From NCBI GenBank assembly GCA_018262385.1, contig JAGSPQ010000655.1:1-5935 (forward strand): 5,935 nt of DNA, given 5' to 3'. Under the pieces are notes generated by a model, which saw only the letters and a list, made by a program, of their open reading frames with translations, had not been told where the DNA came from and made no database searches. This stretch comes from Myxococcaceae bacterium. GTDB lineage: Bacteria > Myxococcota > Myxococcia > Myxococcales > Myxococcaceae. Both the position numbers and the translations under genes were made by a program. Shown here piece by piece: positions 5,903 through 5,935 of this stretch (its first letter is position 1; every line of letters begins with the position of its first letter).

Positions 5903-5935
5903 TCAGCTGCGGTCGACCTTGAACCGCCGGGTCAC
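5903..5935 (-). CDS. Possible C-terminal end of a gene entering from the right edge
   Basis: Reading the minus strand from the right edge gives ten codons, VTRRFKVDRS, then TGA at 5905-5903. Nothing identifies the protein. The case is indirect: the codons are GC-ending like the genes here, and a stop just beyond the hairpin repeat would make this a convergent partner of the aminopeptidase gene, the usual setting for such repeats. It could equally be non-coding. Confidence 0.3.
   Translation of the reverse strand: MTRRFKVDRS

Overview
The window is very GC-rich, with codons that almost always end in G or C, and is densely packed with genes. Its gene set is a secreted beta-propeller lipoprotein, an FHA signalling protein, an NhaR-type LysR regulator, an M50 membrane protease with CBS domains, a small SEC-C zinc protein and an M28 aminopeptidase. 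This fits a large-genome, soil-type proteobacterium-like organism, most likely Myxococcota. That assignment is inferred from composition and protein flavour, because no taxonomic marker gene is present.

Layout. (1) Positions 1-1473, minus strand: a beta-propeller-domain lipoprotein whose C-terminus lies beyond the left edge. (2) 1474-1713: a 240-bp divergent intergenic region with a perfect 6-bp-arm palindrome and a GC-rich hairpin. (3) 1714-2481, plus strand: a protein with a ribbon-helix-helix-like N-terminus, a long Glu/Pro linker and a C-terminal FHA domain. (4) 2486-4734, minus strand: an apparent operon of an nhaR-like LysR regulator, then an M50 site-2-type protease with two CBS domains, then a 58-residue SEC-C protein. 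It converges on the FHA gene with a 4-bp gap. (5) 4748-5794, plus strand: a zinc-dependent M28 aminopeptidase, divergent from the LysR gene with only 13 bp between start codons. (6) 5795-5935: a hairpin-forming interspersed repeat, then what may be the last 11 codons of a minus-strand gene.

The M50 protease reading frame is broken. Residues 1-48 (transmembrane start) and 49-368 (HELGH motif to CBS domains) lie in different frames and are separated by one apparent extra base at 3622-3625. The break is either a sequencing error, a real mutation, or much less likely programmed +1 frameshifting.

How the genes may work together: the LysR regulator probably controls itself and perhaps both flanking transcription units. 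A TTCA-N5-TGAA dyad that fits the LysR T-N11-A box lies across the 13-bp gap and the M28 start codon. The downstream protease and the SEC-C protein are translationally coupled through an ATGA overlap. No defence system, CRISPR array, mobile element, tRNA or rRNA was found. The region looks chromosomal and mostly ordinary, with a few local features worth checking.
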